Counted from the first letter of the stretch, positions 1-6,240 are shown. The stretch is 8,036 bases of DNA from CAUSKK01 sp963532425 (GCA_963532425.1 CAUSKK010000032.1:1-8036); one strand, 5' to 3'. Notes: generated by a model not told the origin, from the letters alone. A program made the numbers and translations.

Positions 1-27
1 TCAATTTTTAGCATGGCTGGACTCCCC
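1..27 (-). repeat. Second copy of the livF ribosome binding site and start codon
   Basis: Positions 1-16 are identical to 123-138, and similarity continues less exactly to about 27 (compare 139-149). Read on the minus strand, both copies have GGAG, a 7-nt spacer, ATG, then CTAAAAATTGA. The second ATG (first base 14) overlaps the stop of the broken livF reading frame and is in a different frame, 122 bp downstream of the first. An intact livF copy might therefore begin here and run off the window. A partial tandem duplication or an assembly join are alternatives. Confidence 0.55.
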
Positions 28-136
28 GGGGCGCCGTTGGGCGGCAAGCGCCTTCTCCGGCGCCCACCTCCAGAGAAATGCCCTTAAGCGCTTCGATGGG
101 CCCGTAGTGGGCGTGCAGATTTTCAATTTTTAGCAT
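8..136 (-). CDS. livF: LivF, branched-chain amino-acid ABC transporter ATPase, broken after 5' end
   Basis: The first 28 codons read MLKIENLHAHYG...LEVGAGE, the standard N-terminus of LivF, the second cytoplasmic ATPase of the high-affinity leucine/isoleucine/valine importer. The next residues should lead into the Walker A loop (GxNGAGKS/T). Instead the frame runs on as 14 unrelated residues to a TAA at 8-10, so all nucleotide-binding motifs are missing. Upstream is livG (stop at 204-206), and LivF is the expected last gene of the operon. The start at 136 has GGAG 7 nt upstream. An in-frame ATG at 202 lies one base after the livG stop and has a better Shine-Dalgarno (GGGGAGGAATAAC); it would add 22 residues that include the palindromic repeat (EALPAEALP). 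Identity as the LivF N-terminus is confident. Whether the break is a real mutation, a partial duplication or a sequence-end artefact cannot be decided here. Confidence 0.75.
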   Translation of the reverse strand: MLKIENLHAHYGPIEALKGISLEVGAGEGACRPTAPRGVQPC

Positions 137-153
137 GGTTGAGCTCCACAGGG

Positions 154-178
154 GGAGCGCTTCGGCGGGAAGCGCTTC
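154..178. repeat. GAAGCGCTTC doublet in the livG-livF junction
   Basis: Two palindromic decamers lie 15 bp apart: GGAGCGCTTC (154-163, one mismatch) and GAAGCGCTTC (169-178, perfect), with a 5-nt GGCGG spacer. Being self-complementary, the copies can pair with each other to form a hairpin. The doublet sits between the livG stop and the family-typical livF start. In the livF frame it reads Glu-Ala-Leu twice, so it would be translated if the start at 202 is used. Confidence 0.8.
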
Positions 179-203
179 GGTTCTGGGCGGATTTACGGTC
201 ATG

Positions 204-968
204 TTATTCCTCCCCGAGATAGGCCTTGATAACCGTCGGATTCTGGCGAATTTCCGCCGGCGTGCCGGTGGCGATGGGCCGGCCATATTCCATCACCAGA
301 ATTTTTTCGGAGATGCTCATGACCAGATTCATATCGTGCTCAATCAGCAGCACCGTCAGGCCGAATTGCTCGCGCAGCCGTTGAATCAGCGCCGCCAGCT
401 CGCCGGTTTCCTGGGGATTGAGACCGGCGGCCGGCTCATCAAGAATCAGCAGTTTCGGCGCCGTCATCATGGCCCGGGCAATCTCCAGATAGCGCTGCTG
501 GCCATAGGCCAGGCTGCCGGCCTCGTGGTTGGCCCAGAGGCGCAGATGGAAGAAATCGAGCCAGCGGCAGGCCTCCTCCCGGGCGGCGGCCTCGCTACGG
601 CGGAAGGCGGCGGTTTTGATGATGCCGGCCCAGTAGGAACGGTTCAGAAAGTTGTGGCGGCCGACGAGCAGATTTTCCACCACCGTCATTTCCCTGAAGA
701 GGCGGATATTCTGGAAGGTGCGGGTCAGACCGAGCCGGGCGATGGCATGGCTGGGCAGGCCGGTGATGTCCGTGCCGGCCAGGCTGATGCGGCCGGCGCT
801 GGGTTTGTAGAAGCCGCTGATGCAGTTGAACACGGTGGTTTTGCCGGCGCCGTTGGGGCCGATGATGGCGGCAATCTGGCCGGCGTCCAGCTGGAAATTC
901 ACCCCGTCCACGGCCAGCAGGCCACCGAACTGCATGCGCAGATTGTCAATGTGGAGGAGCGCGCTCAT
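204..968 (-). CDS. livG: LivG, branched-chain amino-acid ABC transporter ATP-binding protein
   Basis: A 254-residue ABC ATPase, close to the roughly 255 residues of E. coli LivG. It hydrolyses ATP on the cytoplasmic face of the LivH-LivM permease to drive leucine/isoleucine/valine uptake. Visible motifs are Walker A GPNGAGKT (37-44), Q-loop Gln86 in TRTFQN, the LAYGQQ signature (153-158; Ala in the second position is also found in E. coli LivG), Walker B LLILDEPA (about 173-180) and the H-loop His211 in IEHD. The LivG/BraF-type insert between the Q-loop and signature is present. I chose the ATG at 968 (MSALLHIDNL) because it overlaps the livM stop in an ATGA arrangement and matches the family N-terminus; an upstream in-frame ATG at 1022 would only add residues encoded inside livM. 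The sequence is intact, with no missing catalytic residue. Confidence 0.96.
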   Translation of the reverse strand: MSALLHIDNLRMQFGGLLAVDGVNFQLDAGQIAAIIGPNGAGKTTVFNCISGFYKPSAGRISLAGTDITGLPSHAIARLGLTRTFQNIRLFREMTVVENLLVGRHNFLNRSYWAGIIKTAAFRRSEAAAREEACRWLDFFHLRLWANHEAGSLAYGQQRYLEIARAMMTAPKLLILDEPAAGLNPQETGELAALIQRLREQFGLTVLLIEHDMNLVMSISEKILVMEYGRPIATGTPAEIRQNPTVIKAYLGEE

Positions 969-2200
969 TTGCCCAGCTCCACCCGGGGCCGCACCGCCGG
1001 AATCAGGCCCTGGGGCCGCCAAATCATCATCAGCACCATCACCGCACCGAACAGCAGCATGCGGTAGTCGGCGAATTCCCGTGCCAGCTCCGGCAGAACC
1101 GTAATGGCAATGGCGGCGAGGATAACCCCCACCTGGGAACCCATGCCGCCGAGCACGACGATGGCCAGAATGATGGCACTTTCCATGAACTCGAAATTAT
1201 TGGGGCTGATGCTGCCCTGGCGCGCGGCGAAAAAGGCCCCGGCCAGACCGGCAAAGAGGGCGCCGAGGCCGAAGGCACTAACCTTGACCAGCGCCGGATT
1301 GATGCCCAGCGAGCGGCAGGCGATTTCGTCCTCGCGCAGAGCTTCCCAGGCCCGGCCGATGGGCATGCGCAGCAGGCGATTGACCACCCAGAGGGTTAGC
1401 AGGCACAGGGCCAGAATGATGAAATAGTTGAACATGAGCCGGTGTTCGCTGCTGAAGGCCACCCCGGCCCACTCGTGGAAGGGGGTCATGCCCGCCGGCG
1501 CCTTTTTGGCGAAGGCCAGATTAAAGAGCGTCGGCGCCGGAATGTTGTTGATGCCGGTGGGGCCGCCGGTCCAGCGGGTCAGGTTGATGAGCAGCAGGCG
1601 GATGATTTCCCCGAAGGCCAGGGTAACGATGGCCAGATAGTCGCCGCGCAGGCGCAGAATGGGGAAGGCCAGCAGCACCCCGGCGCCGGCGGCGAGCAGG
1701 CCGGCCAGCGGCAGCGACAGCCAGAAGCCGAGGCCGGCGTATTTCTGCAGCAGGGCATAGCCATAGGCACCGATGGCGTAGAAGGCCACGTGGCCGAGGT
1801 TAAGCAGGCCGGCATAGCCCACCACGATGTTCAGGCTCAGGCCGAGCAGCACATAAATCAGTGCCAGCGTGGCCACGCTCAGGGCGCCCCGGCCGGCATA
1901 GAACGGCAGCAGCAGGGCCAGTCCAATCAGCAGGCCCAGCACCCAGCCGCGCCGGGCTTCGAGCCGCCGGGCCAGCTGGGGCCGGGGTAGCCGGGGCCGC
2001 CAGCGCCACAGGGGCGCCAGCAGTTGTAGGCCAAAAACCAGCACCGCCACCGTCAGCGCCTGGCGGTAGCCGGCCTGCAGCTGCAGACCGCTGGGGCTGC
2101 CGGCGTCGGGACTCAGGCGCAGGTCGAGAATGGGCAGCACGATGAGGAAGGCCAGCAGCGCCGCCCGGGCCGCCGCCGCCAGATGCTTGAAGCCGTTCAT
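965..2200 (-). CDS. livM: LivM, branched-chain amino-acid ABC transporter permease
   Basis: A 411-residue inner-membrane permease of the LivM/BraE family (E. coli LivM is about 425), which pairs with LivH to form the transmembrane channel. The N-terminal 90 or so residues hold hydrophobic segments separated by an Arg-rich stretch. The conserved core follows: LSLNIVVGYAGLLNLGHVAFYAIGAY is typical of the family and is seen here starting near residue 122. A cytoplasmic EAA-like coupling loop, WEALREDEIACRSLGIN, is the contact for the ATPase. The C-terminus carries the LGGMGSQVG and WRPQGLIP motifs. The start overlaps the livH stop and the stop overlaps the livG start, each as ATGA, so translation is probably coupled along livHMG. 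Nothing is missing. Confidence 0.95.
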   Translation of the reverse strand: MNGFKHLAAAARAALLAFLIVLPILDLRLSPDAGSPSGLQLQAGYRQALTVAVLVFGLQLLAPLWRWRPRLPRPQLARRLEARRGWVLGLLIGLALLLPFYAGRGALSVATLALIYVLLGLSLNIVVGYAGLLNLGHVAFYAIGAYGYALLQKYAGLGFWLSLPLAGLLAAGAGVLLAFPILRLRGDYLAIVTLAFGEIIRLLLINLTRWTGGPTGINNIPAPTLFNLAFAKKAPAGMTPFHEWAGVAFSSEHRLMFNYFIILALCLLTLWVVNRLLRMPIGRAWEALREDEIACRSLGINPALVKVSAFGLGALFAGLAGAFFAARQGSISPNNFEFMESAIILAIVVLGGMGSQVGVILAAIAITVLPELAREFADYRMLLFGAVMVLMMIWRPQGLIPAVRPRVELGK

Positions 2201-3099
2201 ACTTTCTCCACGGCAGGCTTGCCAAGAATGCCGCTGGGCCGCAGCAGCAGAATCAAAATGAGCAGGGAGAAGGTGATGATGTCCTTGTAGTCCCCGGAAA
2301 TGTAGGCCTCGGAGAAGTTCTCCGACAGGCCGAGCAGCAGGCCGCCGAGCATGGCGCCGGTGATGGAACCGATGCCGCCCAGCACCGCCGCCGTAAAGGC
2401 CTTCATGCCGACGGTGAAGCCGATGTAGGGGTTGATGGTGCCGTAGTAGAGTGCCACCAGCACCCCGGCCACGGCGGCCAGGCCGGCGCCGATGACGAAG
2501 GTCAGGGAAATGATGCGGTTGGTGTCAATGCCCAGCAGCTGGGCCATGGGCAAATCCTCGGCACAGGCGCGGCAGGCGCGGCCGGTGGCGGTGCGGCGAA
2601 TGAAATAGTTCAGGGCCAACATGCTGAGCAGCGTGCTGGCAAAGATGATGATTTGCAGCGCGGACAGGGCCAGCCCGCCGCCCAGTTCCCAGCGCTGGCT
2701 GACCAGCGGCTGCAGGGAAATGTTCTTGGTGCTCTGGCCGAGGGCCACGTAGTTTTGCAGGAAGATGGACATGCCGATGGCCGAAATCAGCGGCACCAGC
2801 CGGGGGCTACGCCGCAGCGGCTTGTAGGCCAGCTTTTCGACGCCGTAGCCATAGCCGCCGGTAATCAGCACCGCCAGCAGCAGCGCCAGCAATAGCAGCA
2901 GCGGCAGGTAGGTCAGCCCCATTGTTTGCAGAGAAACCACAGCCACCACGCCGGAATAAGCGCCGAGCATATAGATTTCCCCGTGGGCAAAGTTAATCAG
3001 GCCGATGATGCCGTAGACCATGGTGTAGCCGATGGCAATCAGGGCATAGATGCTGCCCAGGGTGAGGCCATTCAGAATTTGTTGGGGTAAATCGTGCAT
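2197..3099 (-). CDS. livH: LivH, branched-chain amino-acid ABC transporter permease
   Basis: A 300-residue polytopic inner-membrane protein of the LivH/BraD family (E. coli LivH is about 308), partner of LivM in the permease. It begins MHDLPQQILNGLTLGSIYAL and shows the family hallmarks GYTMVYGIIGLINFAHGE near the N-terminus, an EAA-like cytoplasmic loop (RACAEDLPMAQLLGID), the FTVGMKAFTAAVLGGIGSITGA segment, and a C-terminal LLRPSGILG. The ATG at 3099 has only a weak Shine-Dalgarno. The gene follows the livK stop by 107 bp, a gap occupied by a double palindrome that may set the LivK:LivH expression ratio. The protein is intact. Confidence 0.95.
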   Translation of the reverse strand: MHDLPQQILNGLTLGSIYALIAIGYTMVYGIIGLINFAHGEIYMLGAYSGVVAVVSLQTMGLTYLPLLLLLALLLAVLITGGYGYGVEKLAYKPLRRSPRLVPLISAIGMSIFLQNYVALGQSTKNISLQPLVSQRWELGGGLALSALQIIIFASTLLSMLALNYFIRRTATGRACRACAEDLPMAQLLGIDTNRIISLTFVIGAGLAAVAGVLVALYYGTINPYIGFTVGMKAFTAAVLGGIGSITGAMLGGLLLGLSENFSEAYISGDYKDIITFSLLILILLLRPSGILGKPAVEKV

Positions 3100-3142
3100 T
3101 GTTATCGTTGATTCGTTCAGTTGCTTGGGCAGGGGTCAAAAG

Positions 3143-3168
3143 GAAGCGCTTCCCGGGGGAAGCGCTTC
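3143..3168 (-). terminator. Double-palindrome hairpin between livK and livH, possible attenuator
   Basis: Two perfect GAAGCGCTTC copies (3143-3152 and 3159-3168) are separated by CCGGGG. Copy 1 can pair with copy 2, and the spacer extends the pairing to an 11-12 bp GC-rich stem (3143-3154 with 3157-3168) with a very tight loop. In the direction of liv transcription the stem is followed by CCTTTTG, a short U-tract. This fits a weak intrinsic terminator or an mRNA 3'-end stabiliser for livK. It is comparable in position to REP elements found between binding-protein and permease genes in enteric transport operons. That role is inferred. A smaller GGACG/CGTCC hairpin (3185-3200) lies between it and the livK stop. 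Confidence 0.55.
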
Positions 3169-3206
3169 GGGGGACGGGACGGCAGGACGGTTTTACGTCC
3201 GGGCCC

Positions 3207-4307
3207 CTATTCCGATTTCAGCGTGCGGCTGCCGTCGGATTTCAGTTCGTAGACCACCGATTGGAAGTCCTTCAAATCGCCGTTTTCCTGGAAGGAAATC
3301 TTGCCGATGGGCGTGTCGAAGCTGCCGCTCTTCAGGGCCTTGGCCACTTCGGCCGGCTCGTTGCTCTTGGCCTGGTTGGCCGCATCGACGATGGCCTTCA
3401 CCGCCGCATAGGAGGTCATGACGAAGGGGCCGGTGCCGTCCTCTTTCTTGGCGTTGATGGCGTCAAGAATGGCCTTGTTCTGCGGCTCCTGGGAGAAGTT
3501 GCGCGGCACCGTGGCCAGCAGACCATCGGCGGCCTTGCCGGCGATGTTGAAGATTTCCACGTTGTCGATGCCGTCGGCGCCCATATAGGTGGGTTTGAAG
3601 CCCTGTTCGGCGCCCTGGCGGATAATCAGGCCCAGCTCCGGATGGTAGCCGCCCCAGTAGACGAAATCGACGCCCTCATTTTTTAGCTTGGTAATCAGGG
3701 CGTTGAAATCGCTCTGGCCGGGATTGACGCCCTCGAAGACGGCCACGGGAATTTTCTTCGCCTCCAGTTCCTTTTTCACCCCTTCGGCCAGGCCCTGGCC
3801 ATAGGACTGTTTGTCGTGAATCAGGGCGATTTTCTTCGGCTGCACCTTGGCGATGTAGGCGGCCGAGGCCGGGGCGCTCTGCAGGTCGGTGCCGATGGTG
3901 CGGAAAACGGTGTCATAGCCCTTGTCGGAGAGCTCCGGCGTGGTGGAGGCGGCGGTTACCATGACAATGCCCTCCTCGTTGTAGATGGGGGCACCGGCCA
4001 GGGTGCCGCCGGAGCAGAGGTGTCCGATGACGAATTTCGCGCCGTCATTGACGATTTGGTTGGCCACGGTTACGGCCTGTTTGCCCTCGCAGGCATCGTC
4101 GTAGATTTTGTATTCGATTTTCTTACCGTTCATGCCGCCGGCGGCGTTCATATCCTCGATGGCCTGCTTGGCGCCGGTGTTCTGCATGGTGCCGTACTGG
4201 GTTACCGGGCCGGTCAGGGCGCTGGCAATGGCAAATTTAACCACCTCATCGGCGGCCCAGACGCTGGCGCCGGCGCCCAGCAGCAGGGCGAGTAGGGTTT
4301 TTTTCAT
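3207..4307 (-). CDS. livK: LivK/LivJ-type periplasmic branched-chain amino-acid-binding protein
   Basis: A 366-residue substrate-binding protein (E. coli LivK and LivJ are near 369). A Sec signal peptide, MKKTLLALLLGAGASVWA, is followed by a cleavage site near AWA/AD in the mature start ADEVVKFAIA. Two Cys residues (in DDACEGK and GHLCSGG) are spaced like the disulfide pair of E. coli LivJ, and the ligand-pocket motifs HLCSGGT and AASTTPE are present, as are SYGQGLAEG and GYHPELGL. It captures Leu/Ile/Val in the periplasm and delivers them to LivHM. Exact preference among the three cannot be read from sequence. As first gene of the operon it has AAGGA 6 nt before the ATG and a putative promoter at 4344-4370. 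It is intact. I use livK for operon position; livJ-like specificity is equally possible. Confidence 0.93.
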   Translation of the reverse strand: MKKTLLALLLGAGASVWAADEVVKFAIASALTGPVTQYGTMQNTGAKQAIEDMNAAGGMNGKKIEYKIYDDACEGKQAVTVANQIVNDGAKFVIGHLCSGGTLAGAPIYNEEGIVMVTAASTTPELSDKGYDTVFRTIGTDLQSAPASAAYIAKVQPKKIALIHDKQSYGQGLAEGVKKELEAKKIPVAVFEGVNPGQSDFNALITKLKNEGVDFVYWGGYHPELGLIIRQGAEQGFKPTYMGADGIDNVEIFNIAGKAADGLLATVPRNFSQEPQNKAILDAINAKKEDGTGPFVMTSYAAVKAIVDAANQAKSNEPAEVAKALKSGSFDTPIGKISFQENGDLKDFQSVVYELKSDGSRTLKSE

Positions 4308-4343
4308 GGTGAATCCTTATTTCATGCGGGGAAGCCTGCAATA

Positions 4344-4370
4344 CTCATACAGACCGTTGATTACTGTCAA
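4344..4370 (-). promoter_or_regulatory. Putative livK operon promoter
   Basis: Reading toward livK, a consensus -35 TTGACA (4365-4370) is followed after 15 bp by TATGAG (4344-4349, 4 of 6 matches to the -10 consensus). The spacer is shorter than the ideal 17 bp, so the promoter may be weak or activator-dependent (Lrp regulates liv genes in E. coli, but no Lrp site is claimed here). It lies 37 bp upstream of the livK start in the divergent livK/darP gap. Confidence 0.4.
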
Positions 4371-4380
4371 GGAAAAAGCG

Positions 4381-4417
4381 GGCCGGGGCGAAGCGCTTCC
4401 CCGGCCCCCGCTAAAAT
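4381..4417. promoter_or_regulatory. Palindrome and -10-like box in the livK/darP divergent region
   Basis: A perfect GAAGCGCTTC (4390-4399) lies inside a longer imperfect inverted repeat, GGCCGGGG...CCCCGGCC (4381-4406, two unpaired bases). It is followed at once by GCTAAAAT, whose TAAAAT (4412-4417) is a good -10 box for darP. No convincing -35 is seen; the palindrome occupies that position (4389-4394). The palindrome is therefore placed where it could act as an operator, but it may simply be another copy of the dispersed repeat. Confidence 0.35.
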
Positions 4418-4444
4418 AGGCGATTTTTCCGAGGACGAGACGCC

Positions 4445-4987
4445 ATGAGCGACAAAAGCGAAAAACAGTATGACGAGGAGGGCCGCGTTATCCGGCCCAA
4501 CCGTTCCCAGCTGAAACGGGAGCGCGAGCAGATTAAACAGTTCGCCGCCGAACTGCTGCGGCTGCCGGCGGGCCAGTTCGGCCTGCTGCCCGTCGACGAG
4601 CGGCTGCAGGAAGCGCTGCGGGAGGGCCAGCGGCTCAGCGGCAATGCCCGGGCCCGCCACCTTATCTTTCTGACCCGGCTCATCGACGAGCAGAGCTTCG
4701 AGGCCATTCGCACCGCCCACGAGCACATCAACCACCCCTTCCTCAACGACCCGGGCAAAACCCGGCGTATCCAGCGGGAAATGGAACGGCTGCTGGCCGG
4801 CGATCCGGACATCTTCAGCGAACTGCTGGAACGCTACGAGGAGTTGGACATTCAGTATCTGCGCCAGCTTCAGCGCGAACACCACAAACAGTTCAAGCCG
4901 GAGCTCGGCGAGAACCAGCCCTTTTCCAAACAGCAGCGCCAGCTGCAGAAGTATCTGGCCGGCCTGCGCCTGCGCCCCCATGACTAA
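4445..4987 (+). CDS. darP: DarP/YjgA family 50S ribosome assembly factor (DUF615)
   Basis: A 180-residue, highly charged, helix-rich soluble protein with no signal peptide or membrane segment, close to the roughly 183 residues of E. coli YjgA (DarP). Family features include the N-terminal PNRSQLKRERE segment that starts the helical domain, the ...LPVDERLQEALREGQRL stretch with hydrophobic spacing typical of YjgA, and a basic C-terminal PFSKQQRQLQKYLAGLR matching the KSARQIFQYLRELA tail of the E. coli protein. DarP associates with late 50S precursors and promotes their maturation. The ATG has GAGG 10 nt upstream. The stop TAA lies 8 bp inside hemW, so the two genes are probably translationally coupled. 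Recognition is from length, composition and tail motif rather than catalytic residues, so it is slightly less certain than its neighbours. Confidence 0.85.
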   Translation: MSDKSEKQYDEEGRVIRPNRSQLKREREQIKQFAAELLRLPAGQFGLLPVDERLQEALREGQRLSGNARARHLIFLTRLIDEQSFEAIRTAHEHINHPFLNDPGKTRRIQREMERLLAGDPDIFSELLERYEELDIQYLRQLQREHHKQFKPELGENQPFSKQQRQLQKYLAGLRLRPHD

Positions 4988-6194
4988 TATTCCGCTGAGC
5001 CTCTACATTCACATTCCCTGGTGCCTGCAGAAATGCCCCTACTGTGATTTCAACTCCCACGGCATTGGCCGCAGCGCCGCCATCGACGAGGCCGCCTACG
5101 TTGCCCATCTGCTCGCCGATTTGGACGCCGACCTGAATGAAGCGCTTCGGCCTGACGAAGCGCTTCCCCCTAGGGAAGCGCCCGATGCGGCCGCCGGCCC
5201 GCAGCAACCGCTTCCCCCCCGGCCGCTGCAATCCATCTTTATCGGCGGCGGCACGCCGTCGCTGTTCAGCGCCCGCAGCATCGGCGCCCTGCTGGAGGGC
5301 ATCGCCGCCCGGCTGGAATTAGTGCCCGACGTTGAAATCACCCTGGAGGCCAATCCCTCCACCTTCGAGCAGCGCAAATTCCGCGACTACCGCGCCGCCG
5401 GCGTTAATCGGCTGTCCATTGGCATTCAGAGCTTCAACGATGAGCATCTGCGCGCCCTGGGCCGGGTGCACGACCGGGACGAAGCGCTTCGGGCTATCCA
5501 GATGGCCACCGCCGCCGGCTTTGAACGCATCAATCTGGATTTGATGTTCGGCCTGCCCCGGCAGAGCGAGGCCGAAGCGCTTCGGGATTTGGCCACCGCC
5601 GCCGCCTTCGGTCTGGAGCATCTGAGCTGGTACCAGCTCACCCTGGAGCCGAACACGGCCTTTTACCGCCAGCCACCGCCGCTGCCGGATAGCGACGCCG
5701 TGCAGGATATGTTCGAGGCCGGCCGGGCCTATCTCCAGAGCCAGGGCTTCGACCAGTACGAGGTCAGCGCCTGGACGCGCCAACGGCCCAGCGCCCACAA
5801 CCTGAACTACTGGCAGTATGGCGATTACCTCGGCATCGGCGCCGGCGCCCACGGCAAATTGACCCGGGGCGGCCAGATTTGGCGCTATCACAAATTCCCC
5901 AGCCCGGCCCAGTACCAGCGCGCCGCCGGCCGCCAGCCCAATCCCTATACCGCCCGGGAACAGTGGATTCCCCGCGAGGAACAGGCCTTTGAGTTCATGA
6001 TGAACGGCCTGCGCCTGCGCGAGGGCGTGCCGCGCCGCTGGCTGGCCGAACGCACGCTGCTGACGCCGGCGGACATCGCCCCCACCTGGGAACGGCTGAC
6101 GGCCCGTGGTCTCCTGATGGCCGACCCGGAGCGCTTCCGCACCAGCGAACGGGGCTTCAGCTACCTCAATGAAGTGATTGAACATTTTTTGTAA
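4980..6194 (+). CDS. hemW: HemW, radical SAM heme chaperone (HemN-like)
   Basis: A 404-residue radical SAM protein, about 26 longer than E. coli HemW/YggW (378). The N-terminus LYIHIPWCLQKCPYCDFNSH carries the CX3CX2C cluster (Cys15, Cys19, Cys22) that binds the 4Fe-4S cluster. It is followed by IFIGGGTPSLFS (SAM binding, 86-97), LEANPSTFE, GVNRLSIGIQSFN, NLDLMFGLP, HNLNYWQYGDYLGIGAGAHGK and a C-terminal HemW domain. The short IHIPWCxQKCPYCDFNSH opening fits HemW rather than the longer coproporphyrinogen dehydrogenase HemN, so a heme-trafficking role is favoured over the oxidase reaction. Most of the extra length lies in residues 54-80, where three hexapeptide repeats encoded by GAAGCGCTTC palindromes sit in frame between LDADLN and PLQSIFIGGG. 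The reading frame is otherwise complete. The ATG overlaps the darP end by 8 bp. Confidence 0.95.
   Translation: MTNIPLSLYIHIPWCLQKCPYCDFNSHGIGRSAAIDEAAYVAHLLADLDADLNEALRPDEALPPREAPDAAAGPQQPLPPRPLQSIFIGGGTPSLFSARSIGALLEGIAARLELVPDVEITLEANPSTFEQRKFRDYRAAGVNRLSIGIQSFNDEHLRALGRVHDRDEALRAIQMATAAGFERINLDLMFGLPRQSEAEALRDLATAAAFGLEHLSWYQLTLEPNTAFYRQPPPLPDSDAVQDMFEAGRAYLQSQGFDQYEVSAWTRQRPSAHNLNYWQYGDYLGIGAGAHGKLTRGGQIWRYHKFPSPAQYQRAAGRQPNPYTAREQWIPREEQAFEFMMNGLRLREGVPRRWLAERTLLTPADIAPTWERLTARGLLMADPERFRTSERGFSYLNEVIEHFL
5139..5180. repeat. In-frame 18-bp tandem array of GAAGCGCTTC inside hemW
   Basis: Copies begin at 5139 (perfect), 5157 (perfect) and 5175 (decayed to GAAGCGCCCG), exactly 18 bp apart. 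They encode the hexapeptides EALRPD, EALPPR and EAPDAA. The surrounding stretch up to about 5219 is Pro/Ala-rich and contains a half-like ACCGCTTCC. Compared with E. coli HemW, which has about 10 residues between LDND and the TIFIGGG strand, this protein has about 33, so the array accounts for most of the extension. Confidence 0.8.
5481..5583. repeat. Two further GAAGCGCTTC copies within conserved hemW sequence
   Basis: Perfect copies at 5481-5490 (encoding D-EAL-RA) and 5574-5583 (A-EAL-RD). Unlike the array at 5139, these lie where E. coli HemW also has aligned residues (GPQEAKRA and LEEALGDL), so the protein is not lengthened here. The native Glu-Ala-Leu is simply spelled with the palindrome, including the CTT leucine codon where these genes mostly use CTG or CTC. 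Confidence 0.75.
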
Positions 6195-6207
6195 ATGCTG
6201 TTAAAAT
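6178..6207 (+). promoter_or_regulatory. Promoter of the small Ala-rich lipoprotein gene
   Basis: TTGAAC (6178-6183, 4 of 6 matches to the -35 consensus), an 18-bp spacer, then TAAAAT (6202-6207, 5 of 6 matches to the -10 consensus). The -35 lies in the last codons of hemW and the -10 just after its TAA. The start codon at 6241 follows a GGAG (6229-6232) with 8-nt spacing. With a terminator at 6461-6493, this makes the lipoprotein a self-contained transcription unit. Confidence 0.6.
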
Positions 6208-6240
6208 CAGCTTCCCTTTAAACCAATTGGAGTTAATCCT

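Noticed and set aside
969..1022. Upstream ATG for livG at 1022
   Set aside because: It adds 18 residues encoded within livM; the ATGA overlap at 965-968 and the family N-terminus support 968.
135..1067. Long plus-strand open frame opposite livG
   Set aside because: It lies entirely opposite the livF/livG junction and livG, which has all ABC motifs; its translation is Gly/Ala/Gln-rich shadow sequence with no family resemblance.
4367..4981. 204-codon minus-strand open frame opposite darP
   Set aside because: It is the antisense of darP, runs into the livK promoter region and lacks a convincing ribosome binding site; high GC explains its length.
154..5590. CRISPR array from the repeated decamer
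   Set aside because: Repeats are only 10 bp and palindromic, with 5-8 bp spacers or kilobase gaps; no cas genes are present.
5319..6185. 288-codon minus-strand open frame opposite hemW
   Set aside because: Shadow of hemW, which carries the full radical SAM motif set; the reverse translation has no motif.
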